A stretch of 64,000 bases of DNA, taken from assembly GCF_026151205.1 (NCBI RefSeq), contig NC_087074.1, forward strand, positions 15,792,962 to 15,856,961. Reading direction: 5' to 3'. Below, piece by piece: positions 31,549-42,329 of this stretch (positions are counted from its first letter, which is position 1; each line of letters opens with the position of its first letter). Origin of the DNA: Bolinopsis microptera. Lineage: Eukaryota > Ctenophora > Tentaculata > Lobata > Bolinopsidae. The notes beneath the pieces were generated by a model. It made no database searches. It saw only the letters and a list, made by a program, of their open reading frames with translations, and had not been told where the DNA came from. A program made the position numbers and the translations under genes.

Positions 31549-31723
31549 CAAAACTGTATTATGTAGTGAACTGCAAGATCTACTACGTACCTGATTTCAA
31601 ATTCAAAGACTTGTTGTCCAATGTAGAGAAGAGTACTAGAGACTTCAAAACTTTTCTCCCTGCAAAACAGATCCGTTACTATCTCAATATGTTGGAGAAA
31701 CTAAATTTAATTGGGACTTAAGT

Positions 31724-31848
31724 GTCTGTGAAAACCATAAATGGACAATGAGCGTGATGCTCACAGTCAAAGTGGGGTTGTCAAGTTAATGTACTCCTCA
31801 AAATACACAAACTAACACAGATTTAGTTTGCTCTAGCAGGGAGTTGGC
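31724..31848 (-). ncRNA. H/ACA snoRNA candidate
   Basis: Minus-strand order: hairpin CAAACTAA-loop-TTAGTTTG, H box ACATTA (31787-31792), second hairpin with lower stem AACC/GGTT and upper stem TGAGC/GCTCA around an internal pocket, then ACA three bases from the end (31727-31729). The 3' end is 65 nt from the exon ending 31659, the same spacing as the C/D units. Target not assigned. Confidence 0.6.
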
Positions 31849-32022
31849 TTAATTCAGAAGTAAACTTGTGTGTAATTACCTGATCAGGAGGTCAGATGTG
31901 TCTCTCAAGGTTGAATTGTGTTCGTGATTGCAGAGCCAAGTACCGGAGTTTGGAGAGTTGGCCCTGAGAAGCAACTAGGTGAGACTGGTAACGAGAGACT
32001 ACGATAAAATTTACTGTGCAAA

Positions 32023-32094
32023 ATCTGTTCAGAATAGCGTATAGATGCGGTCAAAACTGAAAGTTGTTACCAACAAGTGTGTCCTCATTTAGAT
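32023..32094 (-). ncRNA. C/D snoRNA, SNORD54-like (18S G644)
   Basis: Box D (CTGA) at 32029-32032, 66 nt from the exon ending 31963. Box C is the variant ATGAGGA (32082-32088). Terminal stem ATCT/AGAT. The guide before box D (TATACGCTATT) pairs with 18S AAUAGCGUAUA. The fifth-base rule selects the G that is Gm644 in human, the SNORD54 site. Confidence 0.75.
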
Positions 32095-32384
32095 ATGGGC
32101 AAGACTATAATAAATAAACGGGAATGTAGTGAGCTAGGACTTACCATTGGGTATAAGCAAGCATCGTCGACACCATGTCATAGACTTTGGCCTGGAAGCA
32201 AAAGCTCAAGTCAGAAGGGTCGTGTGTGAAAATGATCGAAGTTAAGTGAAGTTCCGATGAGAAACAAATGTAAATGTACACTCAAAATATAACTGATGAA
32301 TTCGTTTATAGGCTATACCAAGGGATGCGTTGCTACTAACGCGTTGCAAGCGGACAACTTTTGAGAGGTCAAGTTTGCTTTAAT

Positions 32385-32470
32385 GATGCTGAAAAGTCAC
32401 CCTCTGTACGCGAGGCGCGCACATTTTTGCTAGTTACTAAAGATTAAGTGCTACGCGCGGCCCTAAAATC
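32385..32470 (-). promoter_or_regulatory. Probable TOP-type start of the snoRNA host gene
   Basis: Minus-strand reading gives GTGACTTTTCAGC, a C followed by pyrimidines near 32396, just downstream of a locally CG-rich patch (GCGAGGCGCGC, CTACGCGCGG at 32410-32460) in AT-rich DNA. snoRNA host genes and ribosomal protein genes usually start with such terminal oligopyrimidine tracts. The start point is inferred. Confidence 0.4.
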
Positions 32471-33241
32471 AGTTTAACAATGTCCCAGGCACAACGACCC
32501 CAAAAATCGGGCTAAATTTTCTACTGTCACATTCTAAACTTATGTACTTATTTTTAAAGAGTTCTAGGGTTAAATTATTTTCTAAATCCTATGCTGCTAG
32601 ATCGAAAATAAGTGATAAAATTGTTTATGTGGATGAGTTTACTTAATAATACCTATTTAACTTCATATTTCGATTTGGTATTTAAGAAAAACCGCTAATT
32701 ATTTACTTTATTTTACCATGGCTTATTACCAGTTTTAAAGTTTACATTAAATTAAATACACATTTTAAGTACTTAAGTAATACGAATGTAAAGAACAATT
32801 TAACATCAAGTTAATTTAAATTTTAAATATTACATTAAAATACATTTACCGGGTGGTGATAATAAAATAAACGAAACTTTCGAAAATTCAAATCGGTACT
32901 GGGCGGTTGATATAGTTGTGAACAAGGTTGTTTGTCAGTTGTAAAATAAATCAAAGATCATGTAAAAGGTTCACAAAGTCAGCTCAAAATGTTCAGCGTA
33001 CAGTTAACAATTAACATTAATAGTTCCTGGAGTACTAGAAACCGGGGGCGGAGAGTTAACTTTACGTCTAATGTTAATGATAACTGTTTTACATGAAATA
33101 AACCTGGGATTAAGGTAAATTAATTAGTTATTAGTTATACAAAATCACAATTTAATGAATGATAGTTAATTCTATCAGGGTATAATTAGTATAATCTTTA
33201 CAATTAATTAATTAACTAATTAACCCACCACAACGTACCTC
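32397..33241. other. Intergenic: promoter side of the snoRNA gene and hnRNP 3' UTR
   Basis: AT-rich. A GTACGT donor-like site immediately after the hnRNP stop codon allows a 3' UTR intron. No other gene seen. Confidence 0.5.
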
Positions 33242-36200
33242 TTAGTAGGGTTTGTAGTTAGCACTTCTGGAACTCCCGTACGTGTTGGACGCGTACGTGT
33301 TTTTCTGGGCCCCGTAAGAGCTTGGAGCTTGGTTGTACTGTCCAGCCGGTTGCTGCTGTAAAGATATAAGTTATAAAAAGTTACAACGTTAAAAGTGAGA
33401 TTTAAAGATAAGCTGGAATCATATAACTGTGATGACTGTTATTTACAGTGGTTCAGGGCTCAGAAGAACTGGTAAAATGTCAGCAAGCAGCTGTGATACC
33501 CCACACACAGGGCCAGGAGGAATGGTGCAGGTGAAACCTGATTGCACGTGCACAGATAACTCCTAACATTGCACGTGTTGTATCTAGCATTAGTGTAGTC
33601 CTTACTATACACTGCACAAGTATTGTGTACCAGACAGCACCTGTATAGGACACTAAATCAAGTTCCCTCCCTGTCTGACTAACCTGTGGGTAGTAAGGGT
33701 TAGCAGCCGGAGCAGGAGGGTATCCAGGAGCTGGCTGAGGGTAGGCGGGCTGTGCTGGATAACCAGGGTAGGCAGGGTAGGAGGGAGCTGCAGCAGGGGC
33801 CGAGTATCCTGGAGCTGTAGGAGCTTGTTGGGCTGGAGCTCCTCCGTATCCACCGTAGGGTGGGTATGCTCCGTAAGCAGGCATGGGAGGGGCAGGGTAG
33901 CCGGGAGGGGGGCCGTATCCAGCAGCTGCAGGAGGTGCACCGTACACAGAGGGGTTCTGATTGTGTCCTCCCTGGTGTCCTCCCATATGTTGCTTATCTT
34001 TCACATCCAGTGCTTTCTTACATTCGATTGTCTTGCCGTTGAATTCTATGTGCTGAAATATGATAATATTAATTCAGCCCTAATCCATCAATTGTGGTGT
34101 CATGAAACATTCAATTCTTGAAAAGATTAATCAATTTTAAAACTGGTCAGGACATACCTTGAGAATGACCAGTTTGTCCACAGTATCACTGTCCTCAAAA
34201 GATACGAAGCCGAATCCTCTGCCTCTTCCAGTATTCTGATCTCTCTTGAACTGGCACTGGGTAACTTTGCCGTGCTTCTCAAAGAAAGCTTTGAGTTCTG
34301 CCTCGTTAGTTTCGGGTAATCCTCCTACAAAGATTTTGTGACATCTCTCTTGTGGCTGGTCCTTGGGTACCGCTCTCTTTACGTCCACCTGATCAACAAT
34401 AGTTAGTTATTCTGGTAAAAGAGGATGCAACTACTATAATGAACAGAATATCATAATGTGATGTACTACATAGTTACAATGTAACTACACAGTAACTACA
34501 CAGTAACTACACAGTAACTACACAGTAACTACACAGTAACTACACAGTAACTACACAGTAACTACACAGTAACTACACAGTAACTACACAGTAACTACAC
34601 AGTAACTACACAGTAACTACACAGTAACTACACAGTAACTACACAGTAACTACACAGTAACTACACAGTAACTACACAGTAACTACACAGTAACTACACA
34701 GTAACTACACAGTAACTACACAGTAACTACACAGTAACTACACAGTAACTACACAGTAACTACACAGTAACTACACAGTAACTACACAGTAACTACACAG
34801 TAACTACACAGTAACTACACAGTAACTACAAAGTAACTACACAGTAACTACACAGTAACTACACAGTAACTACACAGTAACTACACAGTAACTACACAGT
34901 AACTACACAGTAACTACACAGTAACTACACAGTAACTACACAGTAACTACACAGTAACTACACAGTAACTACACAGTAACTACACAGTGGGCTGTGAGTG
35001 GGGGTCATGCTAGCATAGGGTATTTTAGACCATCACACATGCCCATAACTTTGTTTCTAAGGTAATTTGGGTACAAAAATACGATTCCAATCATTTACAG
35101 GGCCGAAAATGTCTCAGAAAAAAAATTTTGGGCCGATTTTGAGCAATCTTGTAGTACAAAAATAGGAGGCTGATCCCAGGAAAAGTTGTTTTTTTAGAGG
35201 TTTAATCAATTTTAAAGCTCTTTTATGAACTGTAAACGAAGGACAGCTATCTTAGGAACTCAAATCTTTTTGAATTATGAAAAAATATTGATCAGAACAA
35301 AAGTTGTGCCTATTTATATGACCAAAATTTTCTGAAACACCAAAATTGTTCCTGTTATTTTCAAAAATTTCGTTTAAAATCACGATTTTTTGGATTTTTA
35401 TCAATTTTAACTATAATAATTGTGATATTTTGATTTTTCATCCATATGCATCTGGTCTAGGGTGCAAAAAATGCCACAAACATGGAGAATAACTAAAATA
35501 TGTCAATTTGACAAGATGGTTTGATGTCGATTCGGGGACTGGACAAGGTGATGTGCAAGGGCCTCCCATTTTCAACCTTGTACTTAACTGGGGATTAGAA
35601 CTTGCCGAGAAGTTTAAAAATATATCGCGTGGTTTTACTCTTCAGTACAGACAAAGTTCCAGACAACCGGAAAAATGTGTCATTGATTTGGACTATGCTG
35701 ATGACATAGCAGGCATGGATGACACTGTCGAGGGACTGCAAGAAACAACGGACAATATTGCGAAATACTGTGGGCTTGGGGGTTTAAAGATGAACGCAAA
35801 GAAAACAGAGATCATGGTAATTGGGAAAGATACGTCGCAGCACCCACTCCCAGAGAATAGGACCATAGATATTACTGTCGATGGAAACTCTGCAAAGCAG
35901 GTCACTCAATTCACTTATTTGGGTGCCAAAATTACATCGGATGGCAAGATCGATAAAGAAATAAGTGTCAGGATTGGAAAAGCAACCGGAGCTTTTAACC
36001 AACTCAATAACATTTGGAAGAATAAGAACATAAGCATTAACAACAAAGTGCGAATCTACATCGCAGCTGTTCTTACCATTCTGACCTATGGAAGTGAGAT
36101 ATGGAACACGACTCAAGTGCAGACAAGAAGATTAGAGTCTTTCCATCAGTACTGCTTACGCAGAATCCTGAGAGTGAGGTGGTTCCATCGAGTAAGAAAT

Positions 36201-39200
36201 GAAGATGTTTTAAGAAGGGCTTCAATAACTGCTCTTACTGACATAATAGCAACAAAACGGCTACGTTGGTTTGGACATGTCAGTAGAATGCCTGAAGATC
36301 GGTTACCTAACTATCTACTTGAATGGAAACCCAAGCATGGGAAACGATCAAGAGGCAGGCCTAGGAAGAGCTTAAATGATGTATTTATTGAAGATGCTGA
36401 GCAGAGATTGGATCGTAATGGACTCACGATTGATTGTATGAGAAGATTGGCTGCAGATCGAAAAGGATGGAGAAATATTACCCGCCGAAGTTGTATAATA
36501 CAAAGTAATGACGCAGATGACGCAGACTAATCCTTTTGGATGGAGATCTCGCCATGTAACATGTAATGTATGTATGTCAATTTAATAGCAAAATTGAGCT
36601 CATAAATTATCTAAAAATGCAGCAAATTTTACCCAATTTTTGAGTTTCTTAATTTTGTAAACAGAGTTGCCCAAAACTGCCCAAAGTGATTCTTATTGCA
36701 TCTGATAGGGAATTGTCTAAGCTTTCTGATGATACCATGCATTATACCGAACTATTGCAAACCAACAACGATTTCTGTCGTTAAATACCCCAAAAATTGC
36801 CTAAAATACACGCCATAAAAAAGGCGCGGTCAAAAATCAGGTGAAAATGTTAAAGTCACACAGTTTTTTTTAGATGGCTGAGTATTCTTAAGTACTATAC
36901 TGTATTTCAATTATTAAAAACTGCCTTGATCAAGCATTTTAGCCCAAAATAATAAATATTAGGCAATTTTTGGCTAAAAAAGGCAAAATTTCTTGACAGT
37001 GAAAAATGCTATTTTTTCACGCGACGCCATTTTGGCATCTTGCAAAGTTTTTAATTACGGTTTTTTGCATGAAATCGGGCTAGCCTTTTACAATAAGGAA
37101 AGCTTATTTACAAAGAAATTTAAGAAAGTCGATTTTAGGCCTATGCTAGCATGGTAGCCCACTGTGAACTACACAGTAACTACACAGTAACTACACAGTA
37201 ACTACACAGTAACTACACAGTAACTACACAGTAACTACACAGTAACTACACAGTAACTACACAGTAACTACACAGTAACTACACAGTAACTACACAGTAA
37301 CTACACAGTAACTACACAGTAACTACACAGTAACTACACAGTAACTACACAGTAACTACACAGTAACTACACAGTAACTACACAGTAACTACACAGTAAC
37401 TACACAGTAACTACACAGTAACTACACAGTAACTACACAGTAACTACACAGTAACTACACAGTAACTACACAGTAACTACACAGTAACTACACAGTAACT
37501 ACACAGTAACTACACAGTAACTACACAGTAACTACACAGTAACTACACAGTAACTACACAGTAACTACACAGTAACTACACAGTAACTACACAGTAACTA
37601 CACAGTAACTACACAGTACCTACACAGTAACTACACAGTAACTACACAGTAACTACACAGTAACTACACAGTAACTACACAGTAACTACACAGTAACTAC
37701 ACAGTAACTACACAGTAACTACACAGTAACTACACAGTAACTACACAGTAACTACACAGTACAGTGAAAGCAGGATTAATGAACGAATAGTGTGACATTG
37801 GGTTCTCAACCATGGAAATTTAGAAGTCCCTACATGCTGTTCTTTCTGGCTCCATGTGCTAGTTAGGGGTCTGAGGTATCCGAAAAATCATGTTTTGAGT
37901 ACCCAAAGTGTTCTGGGTGCCAGGAATGAGGTTATTAAAGGGGCGAAAATGACCGATTTTGGACTATTTATGAGCTTTTTTGCCCATTTTCATGAGATAA
38001 AGAATCAGGAAAGCTGCTCTAGATGATTGAAATGGTTGATACCAATGAGGATACACCCAACACACATAAATATTCGTGATATATGTGATTTTAATGAGAA
38101 AAATATGATCTCAGGGCCCATTTTATACCAAAATTTGCCAAAACCACTCGCACTTGTCAAAGCTTCCTCATTTTAGACACATTTAATGATTATTATGGTA
38201 TCTAACTTATGGTGGATCTGATAGGAGTATGTCTCAGCTTCATTTTAAGCCATCAATGAGCATGCTGGTGTGTATGAAAGTACTTTTATCCTCCCGTGGC
38301 CGTCCATTGATATAGTCTGGGCCATGCGCGCGCGCGCGCGCGCGCGCGCTTTTACAAACATGAATTTTCTCCCTCAGTATCTATCTAAATCTTTTAAAGA
38401 CATGATTTGAATGCTATCCTACTCAGCACATGAGTGCTACAGGATGGTGAAAGAATTTCTATAAAAAATCGTTAAATGTGGAAGATATGAGGTCATTATA
38501 TGTGTGTGCGCGCGCGCGCGCGCGCGCGCTTTTACAAACTTGATATCCTCAGTCCTTTCACATATACTGAGATTTTGTTTCAAACTTAATTGACTCTGAA
38601 CCGAAATTGCCAAAGGAAACAGATAGTGTAACTCAGAAAGACCACAAATGTATAGTTTGTGAGATATTGAGGTTATACTCCAAATAATTTACAATGATGT
38701 CACACCAGAAAACCTCTATTTTTGGTATATTTAACCTCATATCTTGAACGCGCAGTACTGGATTTAGCTAAACTTGGTCAGGTTTTGTAGCCCTGACTAT
38801 CCTCGATCATATGGAACAGGAATAAAACTGTTTAGATGTTCTATCTTAATTATATTAGGCACTTAGTTCTGAAAAGTGAGAATGTCATTAATACTGCTTT
38901 CAGTAACTACACAGTAACTACACAGTAACTACACAGTAACTACACAGTAACTACACAGTAACTACACAGTAACTACACAGTAACTACACAGTAACTACAC
39001 AGTAACTACACAGTAACTACACAGTAACTACACAGTAACTACACAGTAACTACACAGTAACTACACAGTAACTACACAGTAACTACACAGTAACTACACA
39101 GTAACTACACAGTAACTACACAGTAACTACACAGTAACTACACAGTAACTACAAAGTAACTACACAGTAACTACACAGTAACTACACAGTAACTACACAG

Positions 39201-39949
39201 TAACTACACAGTAACTACACAGTAACTACACAGTAACTACAAAGTAACTACACAGTAACTACACAGTAACTACACAGTAACTACACAGTAACTACAAAGT
39301 AACTACACAGTTACAATGTACTTATTTCTAGTTATATCAGAAATCATGAGGGCAAATAATCTAGAATTCAAGTTGCAGAAAATGTACACGTAATTAAGCA
39401 TATAATGTACACTGCATTTAGCTGTGGTTTACAAAAGTTTTAAAATTTGTCCACAAGGATAAAATCATTAAATAATTGAATAAGGAAACACTTACATCTT
39501 TCTGGTTAATGGTGTGTGGTTTAGCAGCCAGACATTTGTCGACGCTGGTAGGGTCGCTGTACGTCACGAAACCGAACCCTTTAGACTGACCGGTCTGTTT
39601 GTTTCTTATGTGAACGTAGTCCTGGGGAAGAGGGAGGATAAAGATTCTTTTCATCTACAAGTTGAAAGGGAATCCACTCTCAATACGGAATATAGTATTT
39701 GTGTTTAGATAATATCGGGTACAGAATCAGCTAACTCTGATCTACGGTTCAGTAACGTGCTAGTAAGTAGTCTGTTACTGATTTTAATCTAGCAGAAAAA
39801 GCGGCCGATCTTACCTCAATATCCCCGAACTTAGCGAAGTAGTTTCTGAACTGATCATCTGAAGTGTCTGGTTTTATTCCTCCGACGAACAGTTTCCTCA
39901 GAATCAACTCTACATCGTCACCATCACCCGACTTGTTCCAGGACGCCAT
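33242..39949 (-). CDS. Two-RRM hnRNP (DAZAP1 / hnRNP A-like), 5 coding exons
   Basis: Coding exons (minus): 39815-39949, 39496-39621, 34158-34388, 33684-34052, 33242-33355; all in phase 0, total 324 residues. RRM1 lies at about residues 18-95: RNP2 LFVGGI and RNP1 KGFGFVTY, split by the first intron. RRM2 is at about 104-180: RNP2 IFVGGL, RNP1 RGFGFVSF. The inter-RRM linker is DVKRAVPKDQPQER. The C-terminal half is Gly/Pro/Tyr/Ala-rich (repeated YP-P-A and GYG), a low-complexity tail typical of hnRNP A and DAZAP1 proteins that bind and shuttle mRNA. Intron 2 (34389-39495) is 5.1 kb of minisatellite and transposons. Start: ATG in GCCATGGC context. The GC-rich antisense ORFs over exon 4 are shadows. 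Confidence 0.92.
34478..34984. repeat. 11-bp minisatellite (GTAACTACACA)n, block 1
   Basis: About 46 almost perfect copies in the second hnRNP intron. Blocks 37165-37761 and 38904-39312 are the same array continued after inserted elements. Confidence 0.97.
34985..37164. mobile_element. 2.2-kb TIR element inserted in the minisatellite
   Basis: The ends CAGTGGGCT...CATGCTAGCATAGG (34985-35019) and AGCCCACTG (to 37164) are inverted copies with a small gap difference. The interior is AT-rich and non-coding except for a nested LINE fragment. CAGTGG-type ends recall hAT elements; the target duplication cannot be judged inside a tandem repeat. Confidence 0.75.
35510..36572 (+). mobile_element. 5'-truncated LINE (non-LTR) insertion with target duplication
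   Basis: Flanked by the direct repeat TATGTCAATTT (35499-35509 and 36573-36583). Open frame 35508-36530 encodes the C-terminal RT half: GTGQGD (motif B region), YADD (motif C), then the thumb and a YLGAKI/TYGSE region typical of RTE/CR1-like LINE polymerases. The endonuclease and first RT motifs are missing. The frame is intact, so the insertion is fairly young. The antisense ORFs are shadows. Confidence 0.88.
37165..37761. repeat. 11-bp minisatellite, block 2
   Basis: About 54 copies of the GTAACTACACA unit with one substituted copy near 37618. Confidence 0.97.
37762..38903. mobile_element. 1.1-kb non-coding TIR element in the minisatellite
   Basis: The left end CAGTGAAAGCAGGATTAATGA and the right end (inverse of TTACTGAAAGCAGTATTAATGA) are inverted near-copies. 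No ORF. A second insertion into the same 11-bp array. Confidence 0.7.
38325..38530. repeat. Two (CG)n tracts
   Basis: Runs of alternating G and C (~22 bp at 38327-38348 and ~20 bp at 38509-38528), both followed by CTTTTACAAAC, so probably a short duplication. Alternating CG favours Z-DNA. Confidence 0.85.
38904..39312. repeat. 11-bp minisatellite, block 3
   Basis: About 37 copies; three copies read CAAAG instead of CACAG. The array is bounded on both outer sides by GTTACAATGTA. Confidence 0.97.
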
Positions 39950-40195
39950 GGCAGCTAATAACGGATATGTGGTTAGATTTCTGAGATATAGTCCTCCATT
40001 TTCAGTTATTTATTTTGGCATTAAATAAGATGATAATAGTTTATTCAGAACGGTTTTATGCAGTTCAAACAAAGTAGTCTGTCAATGATTATCAATAATA
40101 AACACTACAGTATTTGAGATTTGTAAAAGATTTGATTTTGACTCAGTAAAACAGCCGGTTTTCGATAAATAAAAACCTAAATAAATCTTTTGAAC

Positions 40196-41941
40196 TTAGA
40201 ACTTCATTTCGTGGGGGTATTGTCCCTTTCTGAGGGTAAATACGCTTCTGAGATAAGACTGTAACATATCAACACTCTTAACAGCTGGCACTACAAGAGC
40301 ATCAACTTCTTTCTGAAGGGCGATCTTCTCAGCGGAGATCTTAGGTTCCTGGAAAATAATATATTTAGTTCTAGAAAGTGAGGGACCAGAATATTCACGT
40401 GAATTGAGCACAATCTTATCACTTCTTTTAACATTGCATCTGCTGGGTTCCTTGAAAACATTCCTTTCAAACGTTTTGGAAACTCACAAAAACAGCCCAG
40501 CCCGAATCAAAATGCCTCATTGTCCAAAGGTTAAGAAAGAAAGTCTAATAGCTATATTTAAACAAACCTCGGCAGTATTTTCAACAAACATCTCTTTCTC
40601 GTTCTTGGTAGGCTTGGCTTTCCTCTTGAACAAAGCATCGGTGAGGGTGTCAGGAAGAGCTGGGAGCTCTACGGAGGTGGAGGTAGCAATAACGTAAGCT
40701 TGGTCAACTCGCCTCAGAGGTACTCCGTTGATCTTGTAGGGTCCTGGGTTTGGTCTGATTTACGGGGTAGAATCTCATATATCGGCCAATGTTGGACAAG
40801 CCAACTCGCCGGACAAGAAAGATAGATAATTTAGAAATTTTAAACTGGGTTTGTTTAAACAAAGATTGTATTTCATTTTAGAAAGATGAAAACAATTTCT
40901 AGACGTGTAACAATTCAACATAACAATGTGGGGCTTTAAGGTGTTTTCTCGTGTCCAGCAATGGAAAACTCTTCTCCCTCCCCTCCATTATTCTAGAGCC
41001 GCAATTACAAGTAAACGTAAATCTGCATCATTGCTGTTATTTGCCCTGATATCTAACGATACATTTAACTGCCTACTCATCCTAACATGACTATTAATGA
41101 GTCACTACACTACACTACACTACAGTACACGATCTATCACACCAACGGAATTTAAATGTTTGAACAACGGACAAGATTGCCTCTAGTAATATATCAAGAT
41201 ATACAAATGTAGAATCGAGTTTTGGTACGCACCAGTTACGAGAAGAAGACCAGATGGCAACTGCTTCAGGACAACAGCCCTCTTTCCTCGGTGGGAACCA
41301 GCCAACATGATGACGACGGATCCGGGGACGATAGTGGACCTCAGTTTGGTGGGCTTCACCTTCCTTCTGTTGTTCAGGGGCTTCTTGGAGTCCTCAGTAG
41401 GGTAGAATCGGGGCTGAAATAGTACACAGTGAGTCTCAACATTGTGTGTGGCTTTTTGTGGTGGCTTGAATTTTAACAATGAAATTACAATACAGATACG
41501 ACAAAGTATTGTTTCACATTAAACTCTTAAATTGTGATATGGTTGTTTTACTTATGTCAACATTACACAAATCAATCTTTGGTTCTATCTAAACAGGAAA
41601 CATCACCACCAGGGATATTGTAATGGCAGGGGTTTCACACAATTGAAGGTTTGACAGGCAACCATCACTTAATGACAAAATTAAGTTAAGCTCAAGAAGA
41701 CAAGGGTATACAAATCTCAATTAATTTGAACCCTAACCTGTCTCTGAAGGGGCACCTCTCGGGTTCCTCCGTTCTTCTCTCCCTGAACTGTTTTAGTCTT
41801 GTGAGTAGCTTTCTCCTCAACAGCGGGTTTGACCTGGACTTTCTGTCTCTTGTAAAGAGCTCGTTTCTTGTAAACAGCTGATCGGCTCAGTTTGGGGACT
41901 CCTCCTGGGAGCATGGAGTTTCTGGGTTTGTGGGCCACCAT
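40196..41941 (-). CDS. RPL6: 60S ribosomal protein eL6, 4 coding exons
   Basis: Coding exons (minus): 41738-41941, 41233-41413, 40568-40743, 40196-40348; phases 0, 1, 0; 237 residues. Family landmarks: FYPTED, the KOW-like [51 protein letters not shown], and a C-terminal [22 protein letters not shown] resembling the vertebrate end. The protein is part of the large ribosomal subunit. It is shorter than vertebrate eL6 (288) because the basic N-terminal extension is reduced. An acceptor CCTGTAG just before the ATG indicates a separate 5' UTR exon, probably near 42.3 kb. No snoRNA boxes found in its introns. Confidence 0.96.
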
Positions 41942-42329
41942 TGTTCAAGCTACAGGAAGTGGAGGGTTAGAGTTTAAAAGTATAAAACGTCGAATGAGAT
42001 TTGAACAATAGTAGAGTCCGAGATTTGAAGACAATTTATCTCGCAACAGATTAAGATTTAGACTTAGACTTATTTGTTCTAATGACAAAGGGGGGGGTTG
42101 GACGTAACTGCTATTCTGACATGAATTGGGATGAATTTCATGATTAGAAAGTGATTTTGTACTGAAATGTAAGTTAAGCAAGATCTTTATCAAAAGATAA
42201 CAACTAAATGGGTTAACATTCCATCTTGGACGTTGGTAGAACTTAGCACAAATTCGAGCAGCTCCCGATGTTGCGAAACAAAGCTTCCGGTGCTCATTCA
42301 GATGGAAGTTCAACGATCGCCACACAAGA

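Larger units (their letters stand above)
20341..32396 (-). ncRNA. Multi-snoRNA host gene (~47 exons, ~44 intronic snoRNAs)
   Basis: Repeating minus-strand pattern: TTNCAG acceptor, short exon, GTAAG-type donor, then one snoRNA in the intron. Exons 5' to 3': 32319-32396, 32145-32191, 31880-31963, 31591-31659, 31367-31419, 31133-31200, 30849-30916, 30632-30672, 30382-30455, 30125-30214, 29824-29884, 29429-29500, 29202-29250, 28954-29022, 28672-28741, 28452-28490, 28209-28273, 27979-28033, 27731-27808, 27478-27547, 27229-27298, 26973-27047, 26739-26798, 26484-26530, 26253-26303, 26017-26075, 25761-25831, 25476-25535, 25255-25310, 25024-25061, 24646-24746, 24414-24464, 24173-24232, 23914-23974, 23666-23729, 23311-23360, 23035-23114, 22776-22823, 22373-22438, 22129-22183, 21888-21938, 21651-21709, 21356-21481, 21158-21209, 20894-20965, 20646-20710 and a last exon ending at 20451 (3' end unknown). 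Exon lengths are not multiples of three and no frame runs through them. Intron 1 lacks a snoRNA; 23361-23665 has none I can define. Confidence 0.93.

Noticed and set aside
20894-32191. The many small exons as a protein gene
   Set aside because: Exon lengths and phases do not keep a frame and sequence similarity is confined to the introns' snoRNAs.
32397-33241. The snoRNA exons as a long 3' UTR of the hnRNP gene
   Set aside because: A donor-like site follows the hnRNP stop, but a CG-rich patch and a CTTTTC start near 32396 fit a separate promoter. RNA-seq could overturn this.
33653-34121. ORFs in other frames over the hnRNP C-terminal exon
   Set aside because: Shadows of the Gly/Pro/Tyr-rich coding exon, whose frame is fixed by splice phases and RRM2.
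41414-41737. Possible snoRNA in an RPL6 intron (TGATGT and TGATGG present)
   Set aside because: No box D at a suitable distance and no terminal stem.
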